Below are positions 47,406 to 56,035 of a DNA stretch of 64,000 bases, one piece after another. Position numbers and translations under genes: made by a program. The stretch comes from Sphingobium lactosutens DS20 (GTDB lineage Bacteria > Pseudomonadota > Alphaproteobacteria > Sphingomonadales > Sphingomonadaceae), in contig NZ_ATDP01000075.1 of the NCBI RefSeq assembly GCF_000445105.1, forward strand, positions 62,001-126,000. The letters are read 5' to 3'. The notes beneath the pieces are model-generated. The model ran no database searches and was not told the DNA's origin. It worked only from the letters and a program-made list of their open reading frames with translations. Numbering within the stretch: the stretch's first letter is position 1; each line of letters opens with the position of its first letter.

Positions 47406-47872
47406 TCGTGTTCGACCTTAAATGCAGTGGTCAGGGCCATGTGTTCGAAGCCTGGTTCGGGTCCAGCAGCGATTATGACGCGCAGCAGGCCCGCGGCCTC
47501 ATCGCCTGTCCGGTCTGCGGCGACGTGTCGGTGATGAAGGCCGTCATGGCGCCGGCCATCGCGGCCAAGGGCAATCAGCGCCCAGTGCCCGCAGCGCCGA
47601 ATGATGCCGCTCCGGCTGCGAGCGGCGCGGACATGGCCAAGATGCAGGCGCTGGTCGAAGCGGTGGCGCAGGCGCAGCAGAAGCTGCTGGCCGATTCCAC
47701 CTGGGTCGGCCGCGACTTTGCCGATCAGGCCCGCGCCATGCATTATGGCGAACAGGACCGCGCCAGCATCCATGGCGAAGTCGCCCCCGCCGAAGCCAAG
47801 GCCCTGATCGCCGAAGGCGTAGAGGTCGCGCCCCTGCCACTTCCCGTCGTCCCGCCGCACGCGAAGAATTGA
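47402..47872 (+). CDS. DUF1178 family protein
   Basis: There are 156 residues from GTG 47402. The family start IVFDLKCSGQGHVFEAWFGS and the metal-like IACPVCGDVSVMKAVMAP are followed by an Ala/Pro-rich middle and the block ADSTWVGRDFADQARAMHYGE. The Cys and His pairs suggest a small zinc ribbon. The function is unknown. Its constant association with grxC and the nitrilase hints at a role in thiol metabolism. Confidence 0.88.
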   Translation: MIVFDLKCSGQGHVFEAWFGSSSDYDAQQARGLIACPVCGDVSVMKAVMAPAIAAKGNQRPVPAAPNDAAPAASGADMAKMQALVEAVAQAQQKLLADSTWVGRDFADQARAMHYGEQDRASIHGEVAPAEAKALIAEGVEVAPLPLPVVPPHAKN

Positions 47873-47906
47873 CCCCGGCGCTCCCGCGCAATAGAGCCGG
47901 CACCGG

Positions 47907-47983
47907 GCACCCATAGCTCAGCAGGATAGAGCATCAGATTCCTAATCTGGGGGCCACTGGTTCGAATCCAGTTGGGTGCACCA
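47907..47983 (+). tRNA. tRNA-Arg (anticodon CCU)
   Basis: This is a complete 77-nt cloverleaf. It has acceptor stem GCACCCA/UGGGUGC, D arm UAGCUCAGCAGGAUAGAGC, anticodon arm with loop UUCCUAA (anticodon CCU), T loop UUCGAAU and an encoded CCA. It reads AGG codons. tRNA-Arg genes often serve as integration sites, but no integrase lies nearby. Confidence 0.95.
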
Positions 47984-48163
47984 TTTCGGTTCAGTGATAA
48001 TAACGCGGCGCGGCGATGCGCCAGTAGCTGTTGGCGCCACGCTGGAGTTTGCTCCCGGCGATGCGGATGAGGTCATCACCGACCCGGTTCCTGTCCGACA
48101 TCAACAAGACGCAACGGCCTTTTACTATCAACCTAATGTCTTGATCCGATGATGCGGGAAAAA

Positions 48164-49165
48164 TCACTCCATCGCCGGCGGGCCGGAACTGCCGCGTTCG
48201 ATCAGGGTGAAGGTGAATTGCGGCATGCCCTGCGTGCCCTGCGCGCCCTGCGCCAGTGCGTCGATGACGGCGCGGCCCATATCTTCCAGCGGCTGGCGCA
48301 CGGTGGTGAGCGGGGGCCAGGATGTGAGGCTCGCCGACGTATCGTCAAAGCCAGTCACGGACAGATCCTCTGGCACGCGCAATCCGATCCGGTGCGCCAG
48401 CGTCAGCACGCCCAGCGCCATGTCGTCATTGGTGGCGAAGATGGCGCTCGGCGGATTGGGCAGCGCCAGCAAGGTTTCGCCCGCCGCGATGCCGGACGCG
48501 AAATCGAAGCGACCGGGCACGAATAGCGCCTCCTCCGCCGCGATGCCCGCCGCATCCAGTCCCTCGCGAAAGCCATCCACGCGGCGCAGCGCGGCATGGT
48601 GGGTCGGGGGCGGGGTGATGACGCCGATGCGGCGATGGCCAAGCCCGGTCAGATGACCCGCGACCATCCGGCCAGCCGCCTGTTCGGGCGTCGATATCGT
48701 GAAGCTGGGCGAAGGCGCGGAACCGGCGATGCGCGCACAGGGCAGCTGCATCTGCGCCAGCTTGTCGAGCAGCGCCTGATCGTCGGCCAGTGGCGGCACC
48801 AGCAGCACGCCATCGGGCCGCAGCGCCGCGACCAGCCGGTCGAGCACGTCGAACCGTTCCTCCCCACCGGGCGACAGCGGTTCGACCACCAGATGATAGC
48901 CCAGGTCCCGGCACCGCCACGCCGCGCCCATCTGGATGCGGCTGACATAGCCGGGTGCGGGATTATTATAGAGGAATGCGATCATGAAGGACCGCCCGCC
49001 CGCCAGCCGCCGCGCCGACTGATTGGGGCGATATCCCAGCTGCGCGATCGCTGCCTGCACCCGGTCCCGCAACGCGTCGCTGACATTGGGCGCCTTGTTG
49101 ACAACGCGGGACACCGTCTTGATCGAGACTTTGGCGAGGGCGGCGACGTCGTGAATGCTGGTCAT
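48164..49165 (-). CDS. LacI-family transcriptional regulator
   Basis: There are 333 residues from ATG 49165. The HTH start is MTSIHDVAALAKVSIKTVSRVVNK, and it is followed by a periplasmic-binding-protein-like ligand domain (FMIAFLYNNPAPGYVSRIQ onward). LacI proteins usually bind a sugar and repress adjacent sugar genes, yet none lies here. The 90-bp spacer to the divergent DUF4169 gene has an inverted pair CTTGCC/GGCAAG (49207-49227) that could be an operator. The target is unknown. Confidence 0.9.
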   Translation of the reverse strand: MTSIHDVAALAKVSIKTVSRVVNKAPNVSDALRDRVQAAIAQLGYRPNQSARRLAGGRSFMIAFLYNNPAPGYVSRIQMGAAWRCRDLGYHLVVEPLSPGGEERFDVLDRLVAALRPDGVLLVPPLADDQALLDKLAQMQLPCARIAGSAPSPSFTISTPEQAAGRMVAGHLTGLGHRRIGVITPPPTHHAALRRVDGFREGLDAAGIAAEEALFVPGRFDFASGIAAGETLLALPNPPSAIFATNDDMALGVLTLAHRIGLRVPEDLSVTGFDDTSASLTSWPPLTTVRQPLEDMGRAVIDALAQGAQGTQGMPQFTFTLIERGSSGPPAME

Positions 49166-49255
49166 GGGGTCCTGGCTCGTGGCGCGGGGAGGGACTGTCA
49201 TGCCCCCTTGCCGGCGCGCTTGGCAAGCCATGGCGCGTGGCCCTATGGTGGGGCA

Positions 49256-49450
49256 ATGGGCACTGTCATCAATCTGCGGCAGGCGCGCAAGCGCAAGCAA
49301 CGCGCCGACAAGGCGGCGCAGGCCGCCGAAAATCGCGCGCGCTTTGGCCGCACAAAGGCCGAGCGCGCATCGCAAGCGAAGGAAGACGATCAACAGAGTG
49401 CCGTGTTGAAGGGAGCGTTTCGGGAGTTATCCCAAGATAACGTCGAGTAA
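49256..49450 (+). CDS. DUF4169 family small basic protein
   Basis: The 64-residue protein starts MGTVINLRQARKRKQRADK, the signature of DUF4169, and is a single charged helix rich in Arg, Lys and Ala. The family is confined mainly to alphaproteobacteria and has no known role; nucleic-acid binding is possible from charge alone. An inverted repeat GGAGTTAT/ATAACTCC spans its stop. It is divergent from lacI. Confidence 0.8.
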   Translation: MGTVINLRQARKRKQRADKAAQAAENRARFGRTKAERASQAKEDDQQSAVLKGAFRELSQDNVE

Positions 49451-49616
49451 ATAACTCCGTTTAGATGAATATTGGTTCATTTAACGAAGGATATTTGGCA
49501 GGTTCACTATGAACGCCTGTTCAGGATTGTCCGTTCGTCGCATAGCGATTTCGACTCATCCGTGAAATGACCATGGCATGCAAAGATTCGGGCCGGTGGC
49601 GGGTTGATGATGCACT

Positions 49617-50657
49617 ATGACTGGACATATTCGCACCCCCCGCCCCGCCAGGGCCGCGATTGCCGCTGTTCTGGCCTTCACCGCAACCCCTGTGCTGGCG
49701 CAGGATATGGGTTCGGCGGCATCGGCCCCCACGATGACGCCAGACGCCACGATCATCACCCCGCCCGCCATGACGCAGGCGCCGACGGCGACAACGTCGC
49801 CCGCAATCGGCGCTGACTCGCCAACCACCCCGGTCTTCCAGCCAAGCGCGCCCGTCGTGCAGCAGACCGCCCCGATCGAGCAGCGGATTGCCGAAGCACG
49901 CGCCGCTGCTGAAGCCGAGCAGGCCGCGAGCCGCCCCGCGGAGCGCGCCGTGACACAGCAGGCGCCCGTGACGCGGGAGACTGCCGCTGCGAGAACAGAC
50001 TCGCAGCCTGTGACATCGCCCGCCCCTTTAGCAGCCACGCCCGTTACCACGCCGGACACCCCGACGGCCGATCGCACTACGGCAGAGGCGGCATCCGCTC
50101 CAGCTGACCGGCTGATGCCACCAGCACCGACAGCGCAGGCGGACCGCACCGATCAGGCGATCCTCTGGGCCATGGGCGGCGGTGCGCTGCTGCTGTTGGG
50201 CCTGGGTGGCGCGGCGCTGATGCGTCGTCGCCGGCCGGAAGAGGAGGAGGCGATGGCCGTCCCGACCTATGAGAGCGCGGTTTCAGCGCCGGCGATGGCA
50301 TCGACAGCAACGGCCAGCCCGATCGCCCCTGAACCTGTCGACACAGCGCCGGCCACCCGGCCTGCGCTCCACCCGCGCCCGGCGATGGCGACGGCATCCG
50401 ACGCGACGCTCGCCGCCATGGTCGCAGCGCCGCCCAGCCCGGAAAACCCCTTCACCACCCGGGCAAAGCGCGCCCGTCGCGCGCGCTTCCTGCTGGCCCA
50501 GCGCGACGGCGCGACTCGCATCCCCGATGTGCCGCAGACCGTCCATGCCGAACCGGCCGCCGCGCACAGCCCGGCTGCGCAGGATCGTAGCCAGATGGTC
50601 TATCGCTTCGACAAGGACAATCGCCGCGCGTCTTTCCTGAAGCCGCGCACCAACTGA
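49617..50657 (+). CDS. Low-complexity single-pass membrane protein
   Basis: The 346-residue protein has a signal peptide ending near TPVLAQ and a long Ala/Pro/Thr-rich region (about 30-178) with a short charged helix IEQRIAEARAAAEAEQAA. One membrane helix follows at about 181-204, then RRRR, and then a cytoplasmic part with a basic block (NPFTTRAKRARRARFLLAQR) and a C-terminal MVYRFDKDNRRASFLKPR. I recognise no catalytic domain. The layout suggests an envelope spacer with a small internal tail. Confidence 0.75.
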   Translation: MTGHIRTPRPARAAIAAVLAFTATPVLAQDMGSAASAPTMTPDATIITPPAMTQAPTATTSPAIGADSPTTPVFQPSAPVVQQTAPIEQRIAEARAAAEAEQAASRPAERAVTQQAPVTRETAAARTDSQPVTSPAPLAATPVTTPDTPTADRTTAEAASAPADRLMPPAPTAQADRTDQAILWAMGGGALLLLGLGGAALMRRRRPEEEEAMAVPTYESAVSAPAMASTATASPIAPEPVDTAPATRPALHPRPAMATASDATLAAMVAAPPSPENPFTTRAKRARRARFLLAQRDGATRIPDVPQTVHAEPAAAHSPAAQDRSQMVYRFDKDNRRASFLKPRTN

Positions 50658-50695
50658 TCGGCGGCTTGCCGTCACACCAGAGGCAAAGCGCAACG

Positions 50696-50724
50696 AAGGC
50701 CGGGCCGCGCGCCCGGCCTTTTTA
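50696..50724 (+). terminator. Strong intrinsic terminator before argG
   Basis: AAGGCCGGGC (50696-50705) and GCCCGGCCTT (50711-50720) form a perfect 10-bp stem over CGCGC, with TTT after it. It ends the membrane-protein gene and isolates argG. Confidence 0.9.
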
Positions 50725-50825
50725 CCGTGCGTTTCCGCCAGTCCGGTTGCGCTTTTCCAGCATGGCTGATACCGGGCGCGCGCATCCCTTGACGCGCCAT
50801 TTCCATCAGAAAGAGTCGCCGCTCC

Positions 50826-52043
50826 ATGACCGAAAAGATCAATCGCATCGTCCTCGCCTTTTCCGGCGGCCTCGACACCAGCGTGATTTTGAAATGGTTG
50901 CAACAGACCTATGGCTGCGAAGTCGTGACCTTCACCGCGGATCTGGGGCAGGGCGAAGAGCTTGAGCCAGCGCGTGCCAAGGCCCGGCTGATGGGCGTCA
51001 AGGAAGAGCATATCTTCATCGACGACCTGCGCGAAGAGTTTGTGAAGGACTATGTCTTCCCGATGATGCGTTCCAACGCGCTCTATGAGGGGCTGTATCT
51101 GCTCGGCACGTCGATCGCCCGCCCGCTGATCGCCAAGCGTCAGATCGAGATCGCGAAACAGGTCGGCGCAGATGCCGTCTCCCATGGCGCAACCGGCAAG
51201 GGCAATGACCAGGTCCGCTTCGAACTGGGCTATTATGCCCTGTCGCCCGACATCAAGGTGATCGCGCCCTGGCGCGAATGGGACCTGACCAGCCGCACCA
51301 AGCTCATCGAGTTCGCCGAAAAGCACCAGATTCCGATCCCCCGCGACAAGCGCGGCGAAAGCCCGTTTTCGACCGACGCCAACATGCTGCATACCTCGTC
51401 GGAAGGTAAAGTGCTGGAGGACCCGTGGGAGGAAACCCCAGACTATGTCTATTCGCGCACGGTGAACCCGGAGGATGCGCCCGACGCGCCGGAATATATC
51501 ACCATCGACTTCGAACGTGGCGACGGCGTCGCGATCAACGGCGTTGGCATGTCGCCTGCCACTTTGCTCGAAACATTGAACGACTATGGCCGCAAACATG
51601 GCATCGGCCGGCTCGACCTTGTTGAAAACCGCTTTGTCGGCATGAAGTCACGCGGCATGTATGAAACGCCGGGCGGCACCATCTATCACCTTGCCCATCG
51701 CGGGATCGAGCAGCTGACGCTCGACCGGGGCGCTGCGCATCTGAAGGACGAACTCGCGCCGCGCTACGCCGAACTCATCTATAACGGCTTCTGGTTCAGC
51801 CCTGAGCGCGAGATGCTCCAGGCGGCGATCGACCATAGCCAGGAAAAGGTAACGGGCACCGTCCGCCTCAAGCTCTACAAGGGCGGCGTGTATGTCGTCG
51901 GCCGCAAATCGCCTTATTCGCTCTACAGCGAAAAGGTCGTGACGTTCGAGGATGATGCGGGCGCCTATGATCAGCGTGACGCAGCGGGCTTCATCAAGCT
52001 GAACGCCCTGCGGCTTCGCCTGCTCGGACGCCGCGACCGCTGA
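50826..52043 (+). CDS. argG: ArgG, argininosuccinate synthase
   Basis: The 405-residue protein carries the ATP loop [16 protein letters not shown] and the blocks [16 protein letters not shown] and [11 protein letters not shown]. It joins citrulline and aspartate in arginine synthesis. It is a single-gene unit. A GC hairpin (52059-52078) without a T tract follows its stop. Confidence 0.97.
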   Translation: MTEKINRIVLAFSGGLDTSVILKWLQQTYGCEVVTFTADLGQGEELEPARAKARLMGVKEEHIFIDDLREEFVKDYVFPMMRSNALYEGLYLLGTSIARPLIAKRQIEIAKQVGADAVSHGATGKGNDQVRFELGYYALSPDIKVIAPWREWDLTSRTKLIEFAEKHQIPIPRDKRGESPFSTDANMLHTSSEGKVLEDPWEETPDYVYSRTVNPEDAPDAPEYITIDFERGDGVAINGVGMSPATLLETLNDYGRKHGIGRLDLVENRFVGMKSRGMYETPGGTIYHLAHRGIEQLTLDRGAAHLKDELAPRYAELIYNGFWFSPEREMLQAAIDHSQEKVTGTVRLKLYKGGVYVVGRKSPYSLYSEKVVTFEDDAGAYDQRDAAGFIKLNALRLRLLGRRDR

Positions 52044-52245
52044 TCGTGCAAGGGGGAGGGGCAGCCTCATCGCTGCCCCCCTCGACCCACCCGACATAGT
52101 GGCGCTCCCCAGCGCCGCTTACCCGTTACATTTCGCGACAAATTGACCGCTGGACTGACAAAGTTGCGGGACACATTGTTTCCATAAGGGTCATCAAGGA
52201 CGCGGCATCGGCCTCGTTCGGATGAACCAAGCCAAGGAAACAGAT

Positions 52246-52875
52246 ATGCTTCGCCAATTTTTCACCACCGTCGCGGTCGGATCGCTCTTCGTCGGCGGAC
52301 TTGCCGCCACCCATGTCGCATCGGCCCAGCCCGGCGCGGACGGCCCCAGTGGCCCACGCGGCGGCATGATGATGCAGGCCGACGCCAACAAGGATGGCAA
52401 GATCAGCAAGGCTGAACTCATCACCGCGCTCGATGCCCGCTTTGCCAAAATGGACGTCGACAAGGACGGGCAGCTGACCTCCAAGGATCGCGATCTCAAG
52501 CGCCAGCAGCGCATGGACGAACGCTTCGCCCGGCTCGACACCGACAAGAATGGCCAGCTTAGCAAGGCCGAACTTGCCGCCGGCCAGCAGGCCCGCGCCG
52601 ACAAGCGCGCCGAAATGGGCAAGGGCGAAGGCCGCCGTCACATGGGCAAGCGCCATCATCGCGGCATGATGGGCCACGGCGGAAACGGCGGCGCCATGGG
52701 TGACGCGAACAAGGACGGCACCGTCACCAAGGCCGAATTCACGGCCGGGGCGCTCGCCATGTTCGACCGGGCTGACAGCAACAAGGATGGCTATGTCACC
52801 GCCGACGAAATGAAGGCGGGCCGCCAGGCGATGCGCGCCGCGTGGAAGGACCGCAAGGCGTCCGCCCAGAACTGA
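52246..52875 (+). CDS. Secreted EF-hand protein with five calcium loops
   Basis: There are 209 residues from ATG 52246 with AAGGA upstream. A signal peptide ends near HVASAQ. Five EF-hand loops are visible: DANKDGKISKAE, DVDKDGQLTSKD, DTDKNGQLSKAE, DANKDGTVTKAE and DSNKDGYVTADE. A His/Gly/Met-rich segment (RRHMGKRHHRGMMGHGG) lies between loops three and four. It probably binds calcium in the periplasm, and the His/Met part could bind copper or nickel. A two-component system follows on the same strand. Confidence 0.88.
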   Translation: MLRQFFTTVAVGSLFVGGLAATHVASAQPGADGPSGPRGGMMMQADANKDGKISKAELITALDARFAKMDVDKDGQLTSKDRDLKRQQRMDERFARLDTDKNGQLSKAELAAGQQARADKRAEMGKGEGRRHMGKRHHRGMMGHGGNGGAMGDANKDGTVTKAEFTAGALAMFDRADSNKDGYVTADEMKAGRQAMRAAWKDRKASAQN

Positions 52876-53007
52876 GCGCTGTGATGGCGGGTGGCGCTGC
52901 TGTCTTGCCGGGCTCCTCTCCCCCGGGAAGCGCGCGCCGCTCCGCCCCGGAAGGGCGAAGGCACCTCCTTCGCCCTTCCAACCATAACCAACCCATGACA
53001 GACAGGC

Positions 53008-53730
53008 ATGATGAGCGACCGTCCCCATCTCCTGCTCGTCGATGACGAGCGTTCGATCCGCGAACCGCTGGCGCAATATCTCTCGCGCAACGGCTTTCGC
53101 GTCACCGCCGTCGACAACGCTGCGGAGGCGCGGGTGCGGCTCAACGCCAACGCCATCGACCTCGTCATCCTCGACATCATGATGCCGGGCGAGGACGGCC
53201 TGTCGCTCTGCCGCCATATCCGCGAAACCAGCGAGATACCGGTCATCCTGCTCACCGCGAAATCGGAGGAGACGGACCGCATCGTCGGCCTGGAAATGGG
53301 CGCGGACGATTATGTCCTCAAACCCTTTTCGCCGCGCGAACTGGTCGCCCGCATCAAGGTGATCTTTCGCCGCGTCGCCAGCGGCGGCCAGCGCGTCACC
53401 GCGCCCGATGGCGCGACCTACGCCTTTGCCGGCTGGCTGCTCAAATCGCAGGAACGCACGCTGGTCGACAACGAAGGCGTATCGCTGCCGCTGTCGACCG
53501 CCGAATATAATCTGATGCTCGCCTTTGCCACGCGCCCCAATCAGGTGCTGAGCCGCGACCAGCTGCTCGACATCACCCAGGGGCGGGAGGCCAACGCCTT
53601 CGACCGCGCGATCGACAACCAGATCAGCCGCCTGCGCAAGAAGATCGAGCCGGACCCCAAGAATCCCACCCTGATCAAGACCGTCTGGGGCGGCGGCTAC
53701 ACCCTGTCGGCCGAAGTGCGCAAATTGTGA
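53008..53730 (+). CDS. OmpR-family response regulator
   Basis: The 240-residue protein has a receiver domain with the phosphorylated Asp D56 (VILDIMMPGEDG), Thr and Lys in LLTAKSEE, and a C-terminal winged helix (LLDITQGREANAFDRAIDNQ, then ISRLRKKIE). It is the DNA-binding partner of the kinase that starts 10 bp downstream. ATG 53008 or 53011 may be used. Confidence 0.93.
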   Translation: MMSDRPHLLLVDDERSIREPLAQYLSRNGFRVTAVDNAAEARVRLNANAIDLVILDIMMPGEDGLSLCRHIRETSEIPVILLTAKSEETDRIVGLEMGADDYVLKPFSPRELVARIKVIFRRVASGGQRVTAPDGATYAFAGWLLKSQERTLVDNEGVSLPLSTAEYNLMLAFATRPNQVLSRDQLLDITQGREANAFDRAIDNQISRLRKKIEPDPKNPTLIKTVWGGGYTLSAEVRKL

Positions 53731-53740
53731 TGCGCTGGGC

Positions 53741-55117
53741 ATGACGATACGCCGCCTCTGGCCACAAAGCCTGGTCGGGCAGGTGATCCTGCTCGTCGCG
53801 CTGGCGCTGTTCGTCGCGCAGGCGATCAATTTCAGCCTGCTGCTGCGCGAACGCAACCGGCTGACGCTGACCGGCCAGACCGCGCCGCTCGCCTATCGCG
53901 TCGTGACCGCGCTGGATCAGCGCGCCGATCGCACGCCCGACCGCCCCACAGCGCGAGATGGCCGCCCCGACCGGCGCCAAGCGCGCGCCATCCGCTTCCT
54001 GTCCGCTCAGCCCACGCTCGGCGGCAAGCCCCGGCCCGATGTCGCGGACCGCGCGCGCGACATGCTGGAGGATATGGGCCTCACCGTGCGCCAGGTGATC
54101 GCGGCGGAGGACAGCCTCGTCATGCCGCTGCGTCGCTGGGAAAGGCTGCGCCTGCGTCAGGGGGAGGCGCCCGATGACCGCCGCGTCGGCCGGCTGCAAC
54201 TGGCCGTCGAATATGATGCGGGCCAATGGCTGCTGGTCGAAGGGCGCATCGGCAACCGCCCGCCCCGCTTTGGCGGCTGGCTGGCGGGGCAGACGCTCAT
54301 CCTCTACATCATCGTGCTCGCGCCCTTGCTGTGGATCGGCCGCCGCCTCGCGCGTCCGCTGCGCCAGCTGACCGCCTCGGCTCAGCAATTCGCCCGCACC
54401 GGCGCGGCTGATCCGGTGGACGAACGCGGGCCGGGCGACGTGCGCGATCTCACCATGGCCTTCAACGCCATGCGCGCGCGCATCATCGCGATGCTGGATG
54501 AAAAGGACCGGATGCTGGGCGCGATCGGCCATGACCTGCGCACCCCGCTCGCCTCGCTGCGGGTGCGCACCGAATCGGTGGAGGACGAGGCCGAGCGGGC
54601 GCGCATGTCCGACACGATCGAGGAAATGAACCGCATGCTGGAGGATATCCTCTCGCTCGCCCGCGCCGGCCGCAGCGCTGAAAGCCCGCAAAAGGTCGAC
54701 CTGTCGGCGCTGGCGGACGCGGTGGTGGAGGATTTCGTCGAGCTGGGGTCGCCCGTCACCCTGGCCGACAGCGCCCGCGCTGTCGCCTTGGTCCGCCCGC
54801 AACAGATCCGCCGCGCGCTGCGCAACCTCATCGAAAACGCCATCGTCTATGGCGATCGCGCCCATGTCAGCGTGGCCCACTTACCCGGCCAGGTGCGCAT
54901 CACCGTCGCGGACGAAGGCCCCGGCATCGCGCAGGACCGCATGGCCGAAATGCTCGAACCCTTCACCCGGCTGGAAGGTTCGCGCAACCGCGAAACCGGC
55001 GGCGCGGGCCTCGGCCTCGCCCTTGTCCGCGCGATCATGACCGAACATCATGGCGAACTGCGCCTTGCCAACCGCGCGGAAGGGGGGCTGGAGGCCAGCC
55101 TGGTGCTGCCCGCCTGA
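53741..55117 (+). CDS. EnvZ-like sensor histidine kinase
   Basis: The 458-residue protein has two membrane helices (about 8-30 and 183-203) around a periplasmic sensor, then HAMP and the phospho-accepting H264 in AIGHDLRTPLAS. The ATPase follows, with N box RRALRNLIENAIVYG, G1 VADEGPGIA and GAGLGLALVRAIM. The sensor region is basic and shows no known fold. The pair with the upstream regulator resembles EnvZ/OmpR. The EF-hand gene just upstream may supply or respond to the signal. Confidence 0.92.
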   Translation: MTIRRLWPQSLVGQVILLVALALFVAQAINFSLLLRERNRLTLTGQTAPLAYRVVTALDQRADRTPDRPTARDGRPDRRQARAIRFLSAQPTLGGKPRPDVADRARDMLEDMGLTVRQVIAAEDSLVMPLRRWERLRLRQGEAPDDRRVGRLQLAVEYDAGQWLLVEGRIGNRPPRFGGWLAGQTLILYIIVLAPLLWIGRRLARPLRQLTASAQQFARTGAADPVDERGPGDVRDLTMAFNAMRARIIAMLDEKDRMLGAIGHDLRTPLASLRVRTESVEDEAERARMSDTIEEMNRMLEDILSLARAGRSAESPQKVDLSALADAVVEDFVELGSPVTLADSARAVALVRPQQIRRALRNLIENAIVYGDRAHVSVAHLPGQVRITVADEGPGIAQDRMAEMLEPFTRLEGSRNRETGGAGLGLALVRAIMTEHHGELRLANRAEGGLEASLVLPA

Positions 55118-55250
55118 CGTCGCCCGATTTAAAAGGGCGACATATCCTGACTATTATGCTACATCATGGCCATCGCGCGACCCATGCCGCAAGCATTCGC
55201 CGTGACAGAGAGACCATAGTGCTCCCGCTTGCCAGCTGAGGAGCCAAATA

Positions 55251-55460
55251 TTGGACGATCTCAATTATCTATTGAAGCGCGAGCAGGAAGAACTGATCCG
55301 CTACCAGAGCGCGCGCACACCCGAAATATCTTCCGCCCATCGTCGCTCGGCGGCTGATTATAATCAGCGCATTCGCCAGCATCCTCATCCCTACAGGTCG
55401 GAACGGGCCGATGGCACGGCGACCTTCACGCTCTCCGCGCATGTGGAGGTGCGGGCATGA
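55251..55460 (+). CDS. Small helical protein, first of three overlapping small genes
   Basis: There are 69 residues from TTG 55251, preceded by GAGGAG at good distance. The start MDDLNYLLKREQEELIRYQS is a charged helix, and the rest is rich in Arg and His (NQRIRQHPHPYRSERADG). The next gene overlaps its stop by 4 bp. I recall similar short proteins in other sphingomonads but know no function. Confidence 0.6.
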   Translation: MDDLNYLLKREQEELIRYQSARTPEISSAHRRSAADYNQRIRQHPHPYRSERADGTATFTLSAHVEVRA

Positions 55461-55699
55461 GCCGCGCGATCAACGTCAAGGGCACGCCCGAAGCGGTCAC
55501 GGCCCTGTGCGCCAGCCATGCGCTGCGCATTTCGGTGATCGAACCGCTGCAATCAGGCGGCGTGCGCGTCGTGATGCTGGACCCGCGCGACGCCGACACG
55601 CTGCGCGGATTGATGAAGGCCAAGCTCATCCAGGGCGAAGTCGTCCGCTCCGCCTCGCACGTCGCGCGCCAGTTGCCGGCGGCGACATCCCGGCGATGA
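55457..55699 (+). CDS. Small alpha/beta protein, second of three overlapping small genes
   Basis: The 80-residue protein is predicted as alternating strand and helix (INVKGTPEAVTALCASHALR, then VRVVMLDPRDADTLRGLMKA). Its ATG overlaps the stop of the preceding gene and its TGA overlaps the ATG of the following one. I recognise no family. The regular hydrophobic pattern supports a folded domain. Confidence 0.6.
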   Translation: MSRAINVKGTPEAVTALCASHALRISVIEPLQSGGVRVVMLDPRDADTLRGLMKAKLIQGEVVRSASHVARQLPAATSRR

Positions 55700-55863
55700 C
55701 CGACCGCCAGCAACCGGCCCGCCGCCCGTCCGGCGCATCGCGGCCCGCGACCCAGCCCACCCCGGCCCGCCGCGCGCACGACAGCGACTTGAGCCGCGCC
55801 CACGCCAAAATCCGCGCCGTCAACCAACGCGAAGCCCAATCCCGCCGCGGCCGCGAGGGGTAG
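55696..55863 (+). CDS. Small basic protein, third of three overlapping small genes
   Basis: The 55-residue protein is rich in Arg, Ala and Pro (ARRPSGASRPATQPTPARRA) and has one short helix near its end (DLSRAHAKIRAVNQREAQS). The ATGA overlap with the upstream gene is the main support. It could be a disordered nucleic-acid-binding peptide. No family is recognised. Confidence 0.5.
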   Translation: MTDRQQPARRPSGASRPATQPTPARRAHDSDLSRAHAKIRAVNQREAQSRRGREG

Positions 55864-56035
55864 GGTGGGGTGGCCGATGATGGAATGTCTGGTCTTAAGG
55901 TCCAGCATGCAGATAGTTGACGCTGGCATGGTATCAGCACTGACTGGAGCCGGTCGCTCAGGCCAGCCACCGTGGACGTTCGTTTCTCGCGGAAGCGGCC
56001 GGTGGGATGCATCAAGGCGGATACGTTTGACATAG

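Noticed and set aside
47907..47983. tRNA-Arg as the attachment site of a genomic island
   Set aside because: No integrase, no repeated tRNA 3' end and no mobile gene were seen on either side within the window.
49423..49458. Terminator over the DUF4169 stop
   Set aside because: The arms GGAGTTAT/ATAACTCC are perfect, but the 20-nt loop and missing T tract make an intrinsic terminator unlikely.
50283..51599. A 438-codon frame opposite argG
   Set aside because: It lies on the antisense strand of a certain gene and shows no family pattern.
52126..53856. A 576-codon minus-strand frame across the EF-hand and regulator genes
   Set aside because: Two recognisable genes occupy the plus strand, and the minus product is low-complexity with no motif.
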